A stretch of DNA of 64,000 bases from Enterococcus cecorum (lineage in GTDB: Bacteria; Bacillota; Bacilli; Lactobacillales; Enterococcaceae). The notes below the pieces were generated by a model that had not been told where the DNA came from, ran no database searches, and was given only the letters and a program-made list of their open reading frames with translations. The stretch spans positions 27,031-91,030 of the forward strand of contig NZ_JAKUDS010000007.1 in the NCBI RefSeq assembly GCF_023221775.1, given 5' to 3'. This document shows, one piece after another, positions 19,456-26,891 of the stretch. Each line of letters opens with the position of its first letter. Position 1 is the stretch's first letter. Made by a program: the position numbers and the translations under genes.

Positions 19456-20160
19456 TTACTCCTGTTCCGGGTTACGTAAATAATAACCAACACCACGTCT
19501 AGTTACAAGATAGCTTGGATGACTAGGTTTATCTTCAATCTTTTCACGCAAACGACGAACAGTCACATCCACTGTACGTACATCACCAAAGTAATCGTAA
19601 CCCCAAACAGTCTGTAACAAATGTTCTCTTGTCATCACCTGACCTAAATGCTTGGCCAGATAATGAAGTAATTCAAATTCGCGGTGAGTTAGAATAATCT
19701 CTTCATCTCTTTTTGTTACCATATAGGCATTTGGATGGATTGTTAATTCACCCACAGATAAATCCGAGTTATTGTTTTCTTCTGGTTCTTTACTTACTTG
19801 TCCTCCGCGACGTAAATTTGCTTTGACTCTGGCAACTAATTCACGATTGGAAAATGGTTTTGTTACATAATCATCCGCACCAATTTCTAAACCTAATACC
19901 TTATCAATTTCAGAGTCTTTCGCTGTAACCATTATGATTGGCATATCATATGTTTTACGTACCTCTTTTGCTACTTCTAGGCCATCAATTTTAGGCAGCA
20001 TCAAATCCAGTAAAATTAAATCTGGATGGATTTCTTCTACTTTTTGTAATGCTTCTTCCCCATCGTAGGCACTGAATACTTCATAACCTTCTTTGGCTAA
20101 ATTAAATTTGACAATATCCGAAATTGGTTTCTCGTCATCTACTACTAAAATCTTTTTCAA
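19456..20160 (-). CDS. walR: WalR (VicR/YycF) response regulator
   Basis: OmpR-family regulator that binds direct TGTWAH-type repeats at cell-wall hydrolase genes. The receiver domain has the acid pocket VVDDE (residues 6-10), phosphoacceptor Asp52 in [11 protein letters not shown], and the K of VTKPFSNRE. The winged-helix domain has [19 protein letters not shown] and [14 protein letters not shown]. It starts at TTG 20160, 8 bases after AGAGGTG. First gene of walRKHIJ; a TATAAT lies about 70 bases upstream but I cannot pair it with a good -35. Confidence 0.97.
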   Translation of the reverse strand: MKKILVVDDEKPISDIVKFNLAKEGYEVFSAYDGEEALQKVEEIHPDLILLDLMLPKIDGLEVAKEVRKTYDMPIIMVTAKDSEIDKVLGLEIGADDYVTKPFSNRELVARVKANLRRGGQVSKEPEENNNSDLSVGELTIHPNAYMVTKRDEEIILTHREFELLHYLAKHLGQVMTREHLLQTVWGYDYFGDVRTVDVTVRRLREKIEDKPSHPSYLVTRRGVGYYLRNPEQE

Positions 20161-20362
20161 TTTATTTCACCTCTGTATTCTATCATGTACTAATTATTCA
20201 TATGATTCATCTACAATGTATACCACAATAATATTATAGCTTATTTTTTCAATACTTTCATTAAAACCCCGCTTTTAATTGGGAAATTTATCATTATTTT
20301 TCAGTTTTTTTAAGCTATTCAGCGATATCAAAACTTTGCCATTCGTCATTAAAGTATAAATC

Positions 20363-20399
20363 AAAAAAAATCTATCCAGCATAAAATACCAGATAGACT
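20363..20399 (-). terminator. Terminator downstream of tRNA-Lys
   Basis: On the minus strand TCTATCTGG pairs with CTGGATAGA (partial) and is followed by eight T. It separates tRNA-Lys from walR. Confidence 0.75.
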
Positions 20400-20412
20400 C
20401 ACCATAATATAA

Positions 20413-20485
<73 letters not shown>

Positions 20486-20502
20486 GTATCGATTACTTTT
20501 AT

Positions 20503-20531
20503 ATATTAGCATCCCATTAAATAAAAATCAA
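20503..20531 (-). promoter_or_regulatory. tRNA-Lys promoter
   Basis: TTGATT (20531-20526), 17-base spacer, TAATAT (20508-20503), with the tRNA starting 17 bases downstream. Confidence 0.75.
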
Positions 20532-20576
20532 GAGTTATATAAAACTTTTTTTCTATTTTTTTGCATTTTTTTATTC

Positions 20577-20605
20577 GTGACAAGGTTATTTAGATATGCT
20601 AAAAT
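20577..20605 (+). promoter_or_regulatory. Promoter of the DUF1836-degV operon
   Basis: GTGACA (20577-20582), 17-base spacer, TAAAAT (20600-20605), preceded by TGC one step from an extended -10. Confidence 0.65.
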
Positions 20606-20630
20606 ATATCTAGTCTTAAAAACTAGATAT
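20606..20630 (+). promoter_or_regulatory. Perfect inverted repeat over the start site of the DUF1836-degV operon
   Basis: ATATCTAGT (20606-20614) and ACTAGATAT (20622-20630) form a perfect 9-bp inverted repeat with a 7-base centre, directly after the -10. This is the place for a repressor operator; the binding protein is unknown. Confidence 0.5.
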
Positions 20631-20681
20631 AATGTTTTTATTAATCAAAATATTTGTTTTTAAAATAGAAAGAGTGATTTC

Positions 20682-21242
20682 ATGAATGAACTAAGGAATG
20701 AACTAGCTTTATGGAGCGAAACATTAAAAGAATTTCACTTACCAAGGTGGCAAGAACTACCAGACTTAGATCTTTATATGGACCAAGTCATTCAACTTGT
20801 TGATCAATATTTGATGCCGGTCATTCAAACGGACAAACATCCTTTACTAACTCCCGCTATGGTAAATAATTATGTTAAAAAAGATTTAATTCCTGCACCT
20901 GTCAAAAAAAGATACCAACGAAAACATTTAGCGTTTTTAATTGCCATTACTTTATTAAAACAGGTCATTACGATTCCGGAAATAAAAAGTGGCATCTTAT
21001 TTCAAGGCAAAGCAAGTGGAATTAGAGAAGCGTATGATTTATTCTGTAACGAACAAGAATATGCGATTCAATTTATTACCAATCAAGCCAAACTTACTAG
21101 CTTTGAAGGCGAAATCTCAACAGACTTGGATCGTGTTGCAGTTCAAGCAGCTACTCGTTCCTTTGCGAATAAACTGCTTGCCGAAAAAATGATTTCATTG
21201 CAAGCAAAATATATATTAAATGGAGAAGAAAGATATGAATGA
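20682..21242 (+). CDS. DUF1836 protein, predicted DNA-binding
   Basis: A 186-residue protein of the DUF1836 family, often found beside degV in Lactobacillales. The core LTPAMVNNYVKKDLIPAP (about residues 66-83) followed by RYQRKHLAFLIAITLLKQV looks like a MerR-type helix-turn-helix, so it may be a regulator, but no function is established. ATG 20682 has AAAGAGTGA upstream. Its stop overlaps the degV start (TATGAATGA), implying translational coupling. The inverted repeat at 20606-20630 could be its own operator. Confidence 0.82.
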   Translation: MNELRNELALWSETLKEFHLPRWQELPDLDLYMDQVIQLVDQYLMPVIQTDKHPLLTPAMVNNYVKKDLIPAPVKKRYQRKHLAFLIAITLLKQVITIPEIKSGILFQGKASGIREAYDLFCNEQEYAIQFITNQAKLTSFEGEISTDLDRVAVQAATRSFANKLLAEKMISLQAKYILNGEERYE

Positions 21243-22095
21243 TAAAAAAATTGCCTTGGTGATTGATTCTGGCTGTGATGTACCTATGGATATTGTAAAG
21301 AACAAATCAATGTATATGCTTCCTTTGCAAATCATTTATTCTAACCAAATATACACGGATAAAATAGATATCACGCCTCAAGAAGTGTATGACCGTTTCA
21401 AAGAAGAAATACCTAAGACTTCTTTACCTAGTATGCAAACCATTCATGAAGTCTTTGAACAAGTGAAGCAAGATGGGTATCAACAAGTCATTGCTGTAAC
21501 AATTTCTAGTGGCTTAAGTGGGACCTTTAACGCTGTACGCTTAGTGAGTGAAGAATATCCTGAATTAGATACCTTTGTCCTTGATACAAAAAACATCGGG
21601 ATTGCTGCCGGACTTCAGGCGATTCGTGCTGCCGAATATATCGATGCTGGTTTTGACTTTCAAACCATCCAACAAAAACTTTCAGAAGAAGTCTATAAAA
21701 ATCGAATCTACTTTAATGTAGCAACCCTTGAATATTTACAAAAAGGCGGAAGAATTGGCCTAGTTGCTTCAATTGTCGGCAATATGTTAAAGCTTAATCC
21801 CACCATTTCTTGTAATGAAGATGGCATATATTACACAGTAGCCAAGTCTCGCGGACGTAAAAAAAGCTTAGAAACAACCTTAAAATTAACAGCAGAATTT
21901 TTAAAGGATGCTAAAAGCTATCGTCTTGCTGTGTCACATGGCGATGCTTATGATGAAGGTCAATGGTTAAAAGCAGAATTAGCGAAACGATTGCCCCATG
22001 CAACAGAAATCTTATTTGGTGATATCTCGCCCGCATTAGTCGTTCACACGGGCCCTGGATTACTTGGATTAGGCATTCAAATTCTAGAAGACTAG
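21235..22095 (+). CDS. DegV family fatty-acid-binding protein (FakB type)
   Basis: A 286-residue DegV/EDD-fold protein. DegV proteins bind one fatty acid; in S. aureus the FakB homologues present exogenous fatty acid to the FakA kinase for incorporation into phospholipid. Visible are VIDSGCDVP at the N terminus, VTISSGLSGTFNA and GGRIGLVASIVGNMLKLNP. ATG 21235 is used because GGAG lies 9 bases upstream and it overlaps the DUF1836 stop. No FakA partner is in the window. Confidence 0.9.
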   Translation: MNDKKIALVIDSGCDVPMDIVKNKSMYMLPLQIIYSNQIYTDKIDITPQEVYDRFKEEIPKTSLPSMQTIHEVFEQVKQDGYQQVIAVTISSGLSGTFNAVRLVSEEYPELDTFVLDTKNIGIAAGLQAIRAAEYIDAGFDFQTIQQKLSEEVYKNRIYFNVATLEYLQKGGRIGLVASIVGNMLKLNPTISCNEDGIYYTVAKSRGRKKSLETTLKLTAEFLKDAKSYRLAVSHGDAYDEGQWLKAELAKRLPHATEILFGDISPALVVHTGPGLLGLGIQILED

Positions 22096-22197
22096 CCAAT
22101 CATCTGTGTTCAACACTAAGTCATTCTCGTACATAAGCTAATCTAGCCCCTGGATAACGCGATGTTCAATTTGGAAAATTCACCGTCATACTCAATA

Positions 22198-22293
22198 GCA
22201 TTCAAAAGTTATGATTTTTCGTGTATCAATTTTGAAATCAACATGCACCCTACGTATTTGTATAATTGGTATTTTTTCAAAACTTTTGAATGC
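22198..22293. repeat. Long-armed inverted repeat downstream of degV
   Basis: GCATTCAAAAGTT (22198-22210) and AACTTTTGAATGC (22281-22293) form a perfect 13-bp inverted repeat. A second, imperfect pair (TATCAATT with AATTGGTA) lies inside, so a 96-base stem-loop could form. It may be a small mobile-element relic or the degV terminator, although a T run is lacking. Confidence 0.6.
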
Positions 22294-22333
22294 AAAACAG
22301 TATTATAACAACTTTGTAAAACTATTCTAAAAA

Positions 22334-22517
22334 AAGGGGCTGACCCAAAAGTATTTTAGCAAGATAATTAAAAAAAGAAATCCTCATGATGAAATAAATA
22401 ATTAATAAAAGACAAAGAAAATCCGAATGTTCAACTTGATTACTCATAAAATCAACGATGAACGTTCGGATTATTTATATACTCATTTTTTTATTAGAGA
22501 CTATGGGTTAGCCCCTT
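22334..22517. repeat. MITE-like palindromic element, copy A
   Basis: Terminal inverted repeats AAGGGGCTGACCCA (from 22334) and TGGGTTAGCCCCTT (to 22517) differ by one base. Inside is a second inverted repeat, AATCCGAATGTTCA (22420-22433) with TGAACGTTCGGATT (22459-22472), extended by TTGAT/ATCAA. About 184 bases with no ORF. A diverged second copy lies at 35186-35312. The termini look like insertion-sequence ends; it lies between the convergent degV and feo operons, where it could also terminate both. Confidence 0.75.
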
Positions 22518-22526
22518 AAGTATTAG

Positions 22527-22673
22527 CTATTTTTCATTAAGCTTCCTATGATGTTTGACGGCACATTCACTTTCACAATGATCACAATGACCTTTAGTTT
22601 GGAATTGTCGATAAAAAATACGGATAACAGCCGCCAAAATTAAGGCAGCTAAAATGAAGGTTGGTAAATTCAT
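22527..22673 (-). CDS. FeoB-associated Cys-rich membrane protein
   Basis: A 48-residue protein, too small for most gene callers. It has one N-terminal membrane helix (FILAALILAAVIRIFY) and a cytosolic tail with HCDHCESEC, the CxxC-type pattern of the FeoB-associated family found after feoB in Firmicutes. The ATG overlaps the feoB stop as ATGA, with AAAGGA 4-5 bases upstream within feoB. It is probably an accessory factor for ferrous iron uptake; the cysteines could bind iron or be redox active. Confidence 0.85.
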   Translation of the reverse strand: MNLPTFILAALILAAVIRIFYRQFQTKGHCDHCESECAVKHHRKLNEK

Positions 22674-24820
22674 CCTTTATGCACCACCATTTCTTTTGCA
22701 AAGTTGAATTTGTTTTGATAATTTGGTTTGAAAATCAGTAAATAGACAAAATAAGCAGCAGCCATCAGTGAAAGATAGGTCCAAACACTTAAACTTCCTC
22801 CTTCAAAGAACAAATGACCAAACTGATAAATCATCATACTGATCACATAAGCAAACCCACATTGATATACAATAGCTAGCCATGTCCACTTAACACTCGC
22901 CATTTCCCGATGAATCGCCCCAATTGCCGCAAAACATGGTGCGCAAAGTAAATTAAAAGTTAAAAAAGCATAGGCAGAAACAGCCGTAAAATCCAAATGC
23001 ATTGCTTGCCAAAATTCTTTACCAGTTTCAGAGACTTCACTAGCATTTTTATACAAAATACCAAATGTGTTAATGACATTTTCTTTAGCAATCAAACCTG
23101 TCATCGAAGCCACGGCCCCTTGCCAATTGCCCCAACCAAGCGGAATAAATAAAGGAGCAAGTAAATGACCAAAACTAGCCAAAATACTTTGATTTGCAGC
23201 CACCATTTGTAAACGGAAATTAAAGTTCATCGTAAACCAAATGAGTACACTGGTTGCAAAAATAATCGTCCCTGCTTTTTTCACAAAAGAATGTCCACGT
23301 TGCATCATTTGTAAAAAGACATTCTTCATTTGTGGAAAATGATAAGGCGGTAATTCCATAATAAATGGTGTCGCTTCCCCGCTAAATAATTTGGTCTTTT
23401 TCAAACTTATAGCCGATAAGATAATCGAAATGATGCTGACAAAATACGCAGAAGGTGCAACCCAACTATGATTAGGGAAAAAAGCACCCGCTACTAAACC
23501 AATAATTGGCAACTTAGCAGAGCATGGCATAAAGGTCGTTACCATGATTGTTAAGCGGCGGTCTTTTTCGCTTTCAATAGTTCGTGTCGCCATTACACCA
23601 GGAACCCCACAACCAGTCGAAACTAAGATTGGGATAAATGATTTACCTGAAAGACCAAAACGACGCAACATTCGGTCCATGACAAAAGCAATCCGAGCCA
23701 TATATCCACAGTCTTCCAAAATAGCTAAACAGAAAAATAGCACTAATAATTGCGGTAAAAAGCCTAATACAGCCCCAACACCTGCGATAATCCCATCAAC
23801 AATTAACCCCTGCATCCAAGGCGCTACTTGCCAACTTTCCAAAATTTTGGTCGTCCAATCAGGAATCCACTGACCAAAAAGCACCTCATTAATCCAATCA
23901 GTTCCCATTGTGCCGACAGTTTGAATCGACAAATAGTAAACCGCCCACATCACAAAGGCAAAAATCGGCAACGCTAGAAAACGATTTGTCACTACTCGAT
24001 CAATCTTATCACTCAAACTTAACTCAAAACTCGTATTCTTAACTAGACACAGTGCAGTAATTCGACTAATCACTTCATAGCGCTCATTAATCACAATCGC
24101 TTCAGCCGTATCATCAAAAATCTTTTCGGTGATTTCAATGATTTCGTCAATTTCTTTTTGCTCTGCTGATGATAGAGTTAGTTGGTTATTGACTAATTCA
24201 TCTCGTTCAAATAGCTTAATCGTCATGAAACGCAAATGTTGTTTAGAAACTTTTCCTTCTATTATAGTAGCAATTTCATTTAAGGCTGCTTCCAAACGAT
24301 CATCATAAGTGACAGTATTGCCAATTTTGGGATTAGCAATCATTTTTTCACATGCCTTAGTTAGTTCCTTTAATCCTTGCTTTTTTAAGGCACTCATCGC
24401 AACAGCTGGTAGACCTAAAGCATAACTTAATTTTTCAATATTCAATTTTTGGCCCGATTTTTTGACAATATCCATCATATTTAAGCCTAAAATCATCGGT
24501 AAGCCAAATTCCATCAACTGCAATGTAAGATAAAGATTACGCTCTAAATTGGAAGCATCAATAATATTAATAATTCCACTGGCATCATTTGTATAAAGGT
24601 AGTCCCTGGCGACAACCTCTTCAGGTGAATAAGAAGATAAGGAATAAATTCCGGGCAAGTCTTGAATACAGATATTTTTATTTTGCTTTAACAATCCTGA
24701 TTTACGTTCGACTGTTACTCCAGGCCAATTACCCACAGATTGGTTAGAACCCGTTAATACATTAAAGGTACTCGTCTTCCCACTATTCGGATTTCCTACT
24801 AAGGCAATCTGTTTACTCAT
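22670..24820 (-). CDS. feoB: FeoB ferrous iron transporter
   Basis: FeoB imports Fe2+ across the membrane and carries an N-terminal G-protein domain. G1 is GNPNSGKT (residues 9-16), G3 DLPGIYS, G4 NMMD, followed by the helical GDI-like domain and a C-terminal transport region with FLPQLLVLFFCLAILEDCGYM and the two gate motifs (TGCGVPG near the first, CAPCFAA near the last). 716 residues, normal length. ATG 24820 lies within the feoA end and follows AGGTGAG; an ATG two codons earlier lacks spacing. Confidence 0.97.
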   Translation of the reverse strand: MSKQIALVGNPNSGKTSTFNVLTGSNQSVGNWPGVTVERKSGLLKQNKNICIQDLPGIYSLSSYSPEEVVARDYLYTNDASGIINIIDASNLERNLYLTLQLMEFGLPMILGLNMMDIVKKSGQKLNIEKLSYALGLPAVAMSALKKQGLKELTKACEKMIANPKIGNTVTYDDRLEAALNEIATIIEGKVSKQHLRFMTIKLFERDELVNNQLTLSSAEQKEIDEIIEITEKIFDDTAEAIVINERYEVISRITALCLVKNTSFELSLSDKIDRVVTNRFLALPIFAFVMWAVYYLSIQTVGTMGTDWINEVLFGQWIPDWTTKILESWQVAPWMQGLIVDGIIAGVGAVLGFLPQLLVLFFCLAILEDCGYMARIAFVMDRMLRRFGLSGKSFIPILVSTGCGVPGVMATRTIESEKDRRLTIMVTTFMPCSAKLPIIGLVAGAFFPNHSWVAPSAYFVSIISIILSAISLKKTKLFSGEATPFIMELPPYHFPQMKNVFLQMMQRGHSFVKKAGTIIFATSVLIWFTMNFNFRLQMVAANQSILASFGHLLAPLFIPLGWGNWQGAVASMTGLIAKENVINTFGILYKNASEVSETGKEFWQAMHLDFTAVSAYAFLTFNLLCAPCFAAIGAIHREMASVKWTWLAIVYQCGFAYVISMMIYQFGHLFFEGGSLSVWTYLSLMAAAYFVYLLIFKPNYQNKFNFAKEMVVHKG

Positions 24821-25286
24821 CCGCACTCACCTGTCTTTCCACCAAAATTAATGTTGCTTCGGCTTTTCGCAAACTTAAATTATAGCCACGCAAAACGACC
24901 TCAATCGGATCACCCAACGGCGCTACTTTGCGTACTAAGATTTCAACATTTTTCGTCACACCCATATCCATCAAGCGTCGTTTAATCGCACCTTCGCCAT
25001 GAATACTCACTACTTTCACACGTTCACCGATTTTTACTTCATCTAAAGGAATCCACTGTACATGTGTCTTTTTTTCAGTAATTTCAATTTGTTCTAAAAT
25101 CTCTGTGGCTAATGCTAAACGCGAATTTTTTAATACAATGACGCCACTTTCCTTTGATAATTGAATCAAAACAATTTCGCTTTTAGGAACAATGCCTAAA
25201 TCTTGTAGACGCTTGGTTACCTTTTCATCTGTTTTGATTTTTGAAATTTCATATATCTGATGCAAATTGGCTTGTAATATATTCAT
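24813..25286 (-). CDS. feoA: FeoA protein with two fused FeoA (SH3-like) domains
   Basis: FeoA is a small SH3-fold partner of FeoB. Most FeoA proteins have about 75-80 residues; this one has 157 and repeats the fold. The first copy covers about residues 5-70 (KRLQDLGIVPKSEIVLIQ), the second about 80-155 (IKRRLMDMGVTKNVEILVRK ... VVLRGYNLSLRKAEA), the latter being the better conserved. Its stop overlaps feoB. A Fur box and promoter lie directly upstream. Confidence 0.93.
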   Translation of the reverse strand: MNILQANLHQIYEISKIKTDEKVTKRLQDLGIVPKSEIVLIQLSKESGVIVLKNSRLALATEILEQIEITEKKTHVQWIPLDEVKIGERVKVVSIHGEGAIKRRLMDMGVTKNVEILVRKVAPLGDPIEVVLRGYNLSLRKAEATLILVERQVSADE

Positions 25287-25319
25287 ATTGTTACCTAGTT
25301 TCGTTTATATTTTTGCAAT

Positions 25320-25334
25320 TGAGAATCATTATCA
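25320..25334. promoter_or_regulatory. Fur box of the feo operon
   Basis: TGAGAATCATTATCA matches the 7-1-7 Fur/PerR-type palindrome TGATAATNATTATCA with a single mismatch. It begins 2 bases downstream of the feoA -10, so a bound Fur would block initiation under iron-replete conditions. Confidence 0.88.
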
Positions 25335-25336
25335 AT

Positions 25337-25365
25337 AGAATACGCTAAAAACATTGAATTGTCAA
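25337..25365 (-). promoter_or_regulatory. feo operon promoter
   Basis: TTGACA (25365-25360), 17-base spacer, TATTCT (25342-25337). Confidence 0.85.
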
Positions 25366-25424
25366 TATTTTGTGTTAGATTTCACAAAATAAGAACGATT
25401 CTAAAAAAGAAACTTGCAAAAATC

Positions 25425-25453
25425 TTGCTTTTATATCAAATATTTTGTAATAT
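25425..25453 (+). promoter_or_regulatory. Promoter of the TMEM175 gene
   Basis: TTGCTT (25425-25430), 17-base spacer, TAATAT (25448-25453). Confidence 0.6.
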
Positions 25454-25503
25454 AATCAAAGAATTTTGAAAAGATAATTTTAAAAATAAGGAAGTGTTAA
25501 TTA

Positions 25504-26076
25504 ATGTCTAAAAATCGCATGGAAGCTTTTAGTGATGGTGTATTAGCAATTATCATTACAATCATGGTGCTTGAATTGCACACGCCAAAGGACTTTACTT
25601 TTGAAGCCATCAAAGAAGTCATTCCCACCTTTGTCGCCTATATTTTAAGTTATTTATATGTAGGGATTTATTGGAATAATCACCATCATTTAATCTCAAC
25701 ACTGGAGAAAGTTTCCGGTAAAATTTTGTGGTTCAATCTACATTGGCTATTCTGGATGTCGCTTTTACCAGTAACAACAAGTTGGCTAGGCGCACATTTG
25801 TTTAAAACAGCCCCAACTTTTATGTATGGCTTTATTCTATTTATGTGTGCCATCTCCTATTACCTATTACAGAATGCTATCCTTGATACCCATGAAGAAC
25901 ATTCACTAATTAAACAACTATTTGGTCGCGATTTAAAGGCAAAAATTTCAATTGTTTCTTACCTTTCATCTGCTTTACTAGCTTTTGTCGCACCAATAGT
26001 AAGTTACTTATTATTATTCTGTGTCACGCTCTTATGGATTATTCCAGATACACGAATCGAGAAAATATATAAATAA
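25504..26076 (+). CDS. TMEM175-family potassium channel
   Basis: A 190-residue six-helix membrane protein. The first helix carries RMEAFSDGVLAIIITI, the RxxxFSD signature of bacterial TMEM175 channels, which are tetramers with K+ leak activity and a hydrophobic gate in place of a P-loop selectivity filter. HHHLISTLEKV is in the loop after helix 2. AAGGAAG precedes ATG 25504. It stands alone, divergent from feoA, and is followed by a long inverted repeat. Confidence 0.9.
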   Translation: MSKNRMEAFSDGVLAIIITIMVLELHTPKDFTFEAIKEVIPTFVAYILSYLYVGIYWNNHHHLISTLEKVSGKILWFNLHWLFWMSLLPVTTSWLGAHLFKTAPTFMYGFILFMCAISYYLLQNAILDTHEEHSLIKQLFGRDLKAKISIVSYLSSALLAFVAPIVSYLLLFCVTLLWIIPDTRIEKIYK

Positions 26077-26088
26077 TTATTATATTGA

Positions 26089-26181
26089 AGTTGTTGTCAA
26101 AATAGAATAACTAATTTGACTAGACAAGTTATCTACTTAGATATTTAAGTTGATAGCTTGTTTATTTTTTTGTCAACAACT
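26089..26181. repeat. Composite inverted repeat after the TMEM175 gene
   Basis: Outer arms AGTTGTTGTCAAAA (26089-26102) and TTTTGTCAACAACT (26168-26181) differ by one base; inner arms ACAAGTTATC and GATAGCTTGT with ACTT/AAGT form a second stem. The inner hairpin followed by TTTATTTTTTTG can terminate the plus-strand transcript. The nested layout is like a small MITE. Confidence 0.65.
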
Positions 26182-26254
26182 AATCCTAAACTTTTTCTAT
26201 TTGTTTCATATCTTCTTGATGTTTCATAATTCTAGTACTTGACAAATTACTGGC

Positions 26255-26270
26255 CTACTATATATTGTGG
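26255..26270. promoter_or_regulatory. Distal NrdR-like box
   Basis: CTACTATATATTGTGG shares the CTATATATTGTG core with the box at 26471-26486. It is about 185 bases upstream of the main pair and overlaps a DnaA box. Confidence 0.5.
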
Positions 26271-26274
26271 ATAA
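26266..26274 (-). promoter_or_regulatory. DnaA box (perfect)
   Basis: TGTGGATAA, the complement of TTATCCACA. Confidence 0.6.
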
Positions 26275-26314
26275 TCCAAAATCATTTTGTGAATATTACT
26301 ATACAATTTTTTGA

Positions 26315-26323
26315 ATATCCACA
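26315..26323 (+). promoter_or_regulatory. DnaA box (one mismatch)
   Basis: ATATCCACA, one base from TTATCCACA. Confidence 0.4.
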
Positions 26324-26438
26324 ACTTAAAATCACACCTTTCAAATTTGCAAGGAAAATGAAAGCTTAAAATAGTAGTCCTTGAATTGCTTTCATGAGCG
26401 AATACAAAACAGTCACTAATATTCATCCCCATTGTGAA

Positions 26439-26454
26439 ATACTATCTATTGTGT
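26439..26454. promoter_or_regulatory. NrdR box 1 of nrdHEF
   Basis: ATACTATCTATTGTGT, close to the NrdR consensus acaCwATATaTwGtgt. It begins exactly 32 bases (three helical turns) before box 2. Confidence 0.8.
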
Positions 26455-26463
26455 TTATCCACA
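26455..26463 (+). promoter_or_regulatory. DnaA box (perfect) between the NrdR boxes
   Basis: TTATCCACA directly abuts NrdR box 1 and ends 7 bases before box 2, so DnaA and NrdR binding may be exclusive or cooperative. Confidence 0.6.
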
Positions 26464-26470
26464 AAATTAA

Positions 26471-26486
26471 CCACTATATATTGTGT
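26471..26486. promoter_or_regulatory. NrdR box 2 of nrdHEF
   Basis: CCACTATATATTGTGT, near-consensus NrdR box, ending 8 bases before the -35 element. Confidence 0.85.
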
Positions 26487-26494
26487 TTTTATAG

Positions 26495-26522
26495 TTGACA
26501 TTTCGCCAAAGAGCATTATACT
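26495..26522 (+). promoter_or_regulatory. nrdHEF promoter
   Basis: TTGACA (26495-26500), 16-base spacer, TATACT (26517-26522). Confidence 0.85.
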
Positions 26523-26553
26523 AATGATATAAAGATTAACGGAGGAAGCAGTC

Positions 26554-26775
26554 ATGAGTATTAAACTATTCTCGAAAAATAATTGCATGCAATGTAAAAT
26601 GGCAAAACGCTTTTTAACACAAAATCAAATCAGCTTTGAAGAAATTAATATAGATGTTCAACCAGAAGCAGTAGACTGGCTAAAAGAAAATGGATTTCAA
26701 ACTGTTCCTGTTGTGACTTCTGATGTAGCTACAATTGTCGGTTTCCGTCCAGATCAATTGAAGTTATTAGCCTAG
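26554..26775 (+). CDS. nrdH: NrdH glutaredoxin-like redoxin
   Basis: NrdH reduces the NrdE active-site disulfide and is itself reduced by thioredoxin reductase. 73 residues with the redox motif NNCMQCKMAKRFL (Cys11 and Cys14) and the thioredoxin cis-Pro region FQTVPVVTSD, then GFRPDQLKLL at the C terminus. CGGAGGAAG precedes the ATG. First gene of nrdHEF; a hairpin with a T run follows it. Confidence 0.96.
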   Translation: MSIKLFSKNNCMQCKMAKRFLTQNQISFEEINIDVQPEAVDWLKENGFQTVPVVTSDVATIVGFRPDQLKLLA

Positions 26776-26818
26776 ACAAAATGATTAAAATCATTTATAT
26801 TCATATGTATAATTGAAT

Positions 26819-26855
26819 GATTTGTATGTTACTAAATAACTACAAATCTTTTTTT
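26819..26855 (+). terminator. Intercistronic (attenuating) terminator between nrdH and nrdE
   Basis: GATTTGTATGTTA (26819-26831) pairs with TAACTACAAATC (26837-26848) with one bulge, followed by seven T. It should terminate part of the transcripts, keeping nrdH above nrdEF. Confidence 0.75.
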
Positions 26856-26891
26856 ATGTTTCATTAAAAAAACAAAAAAGGTTGTGAGCGG

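Noticed and set aside
26247..26432. Minus-strand 61-codon ORF in the nrd upstream region
   Set aside because: It runs through NrdR and DnaA sites, has no ribosome site and no protein-like composition.
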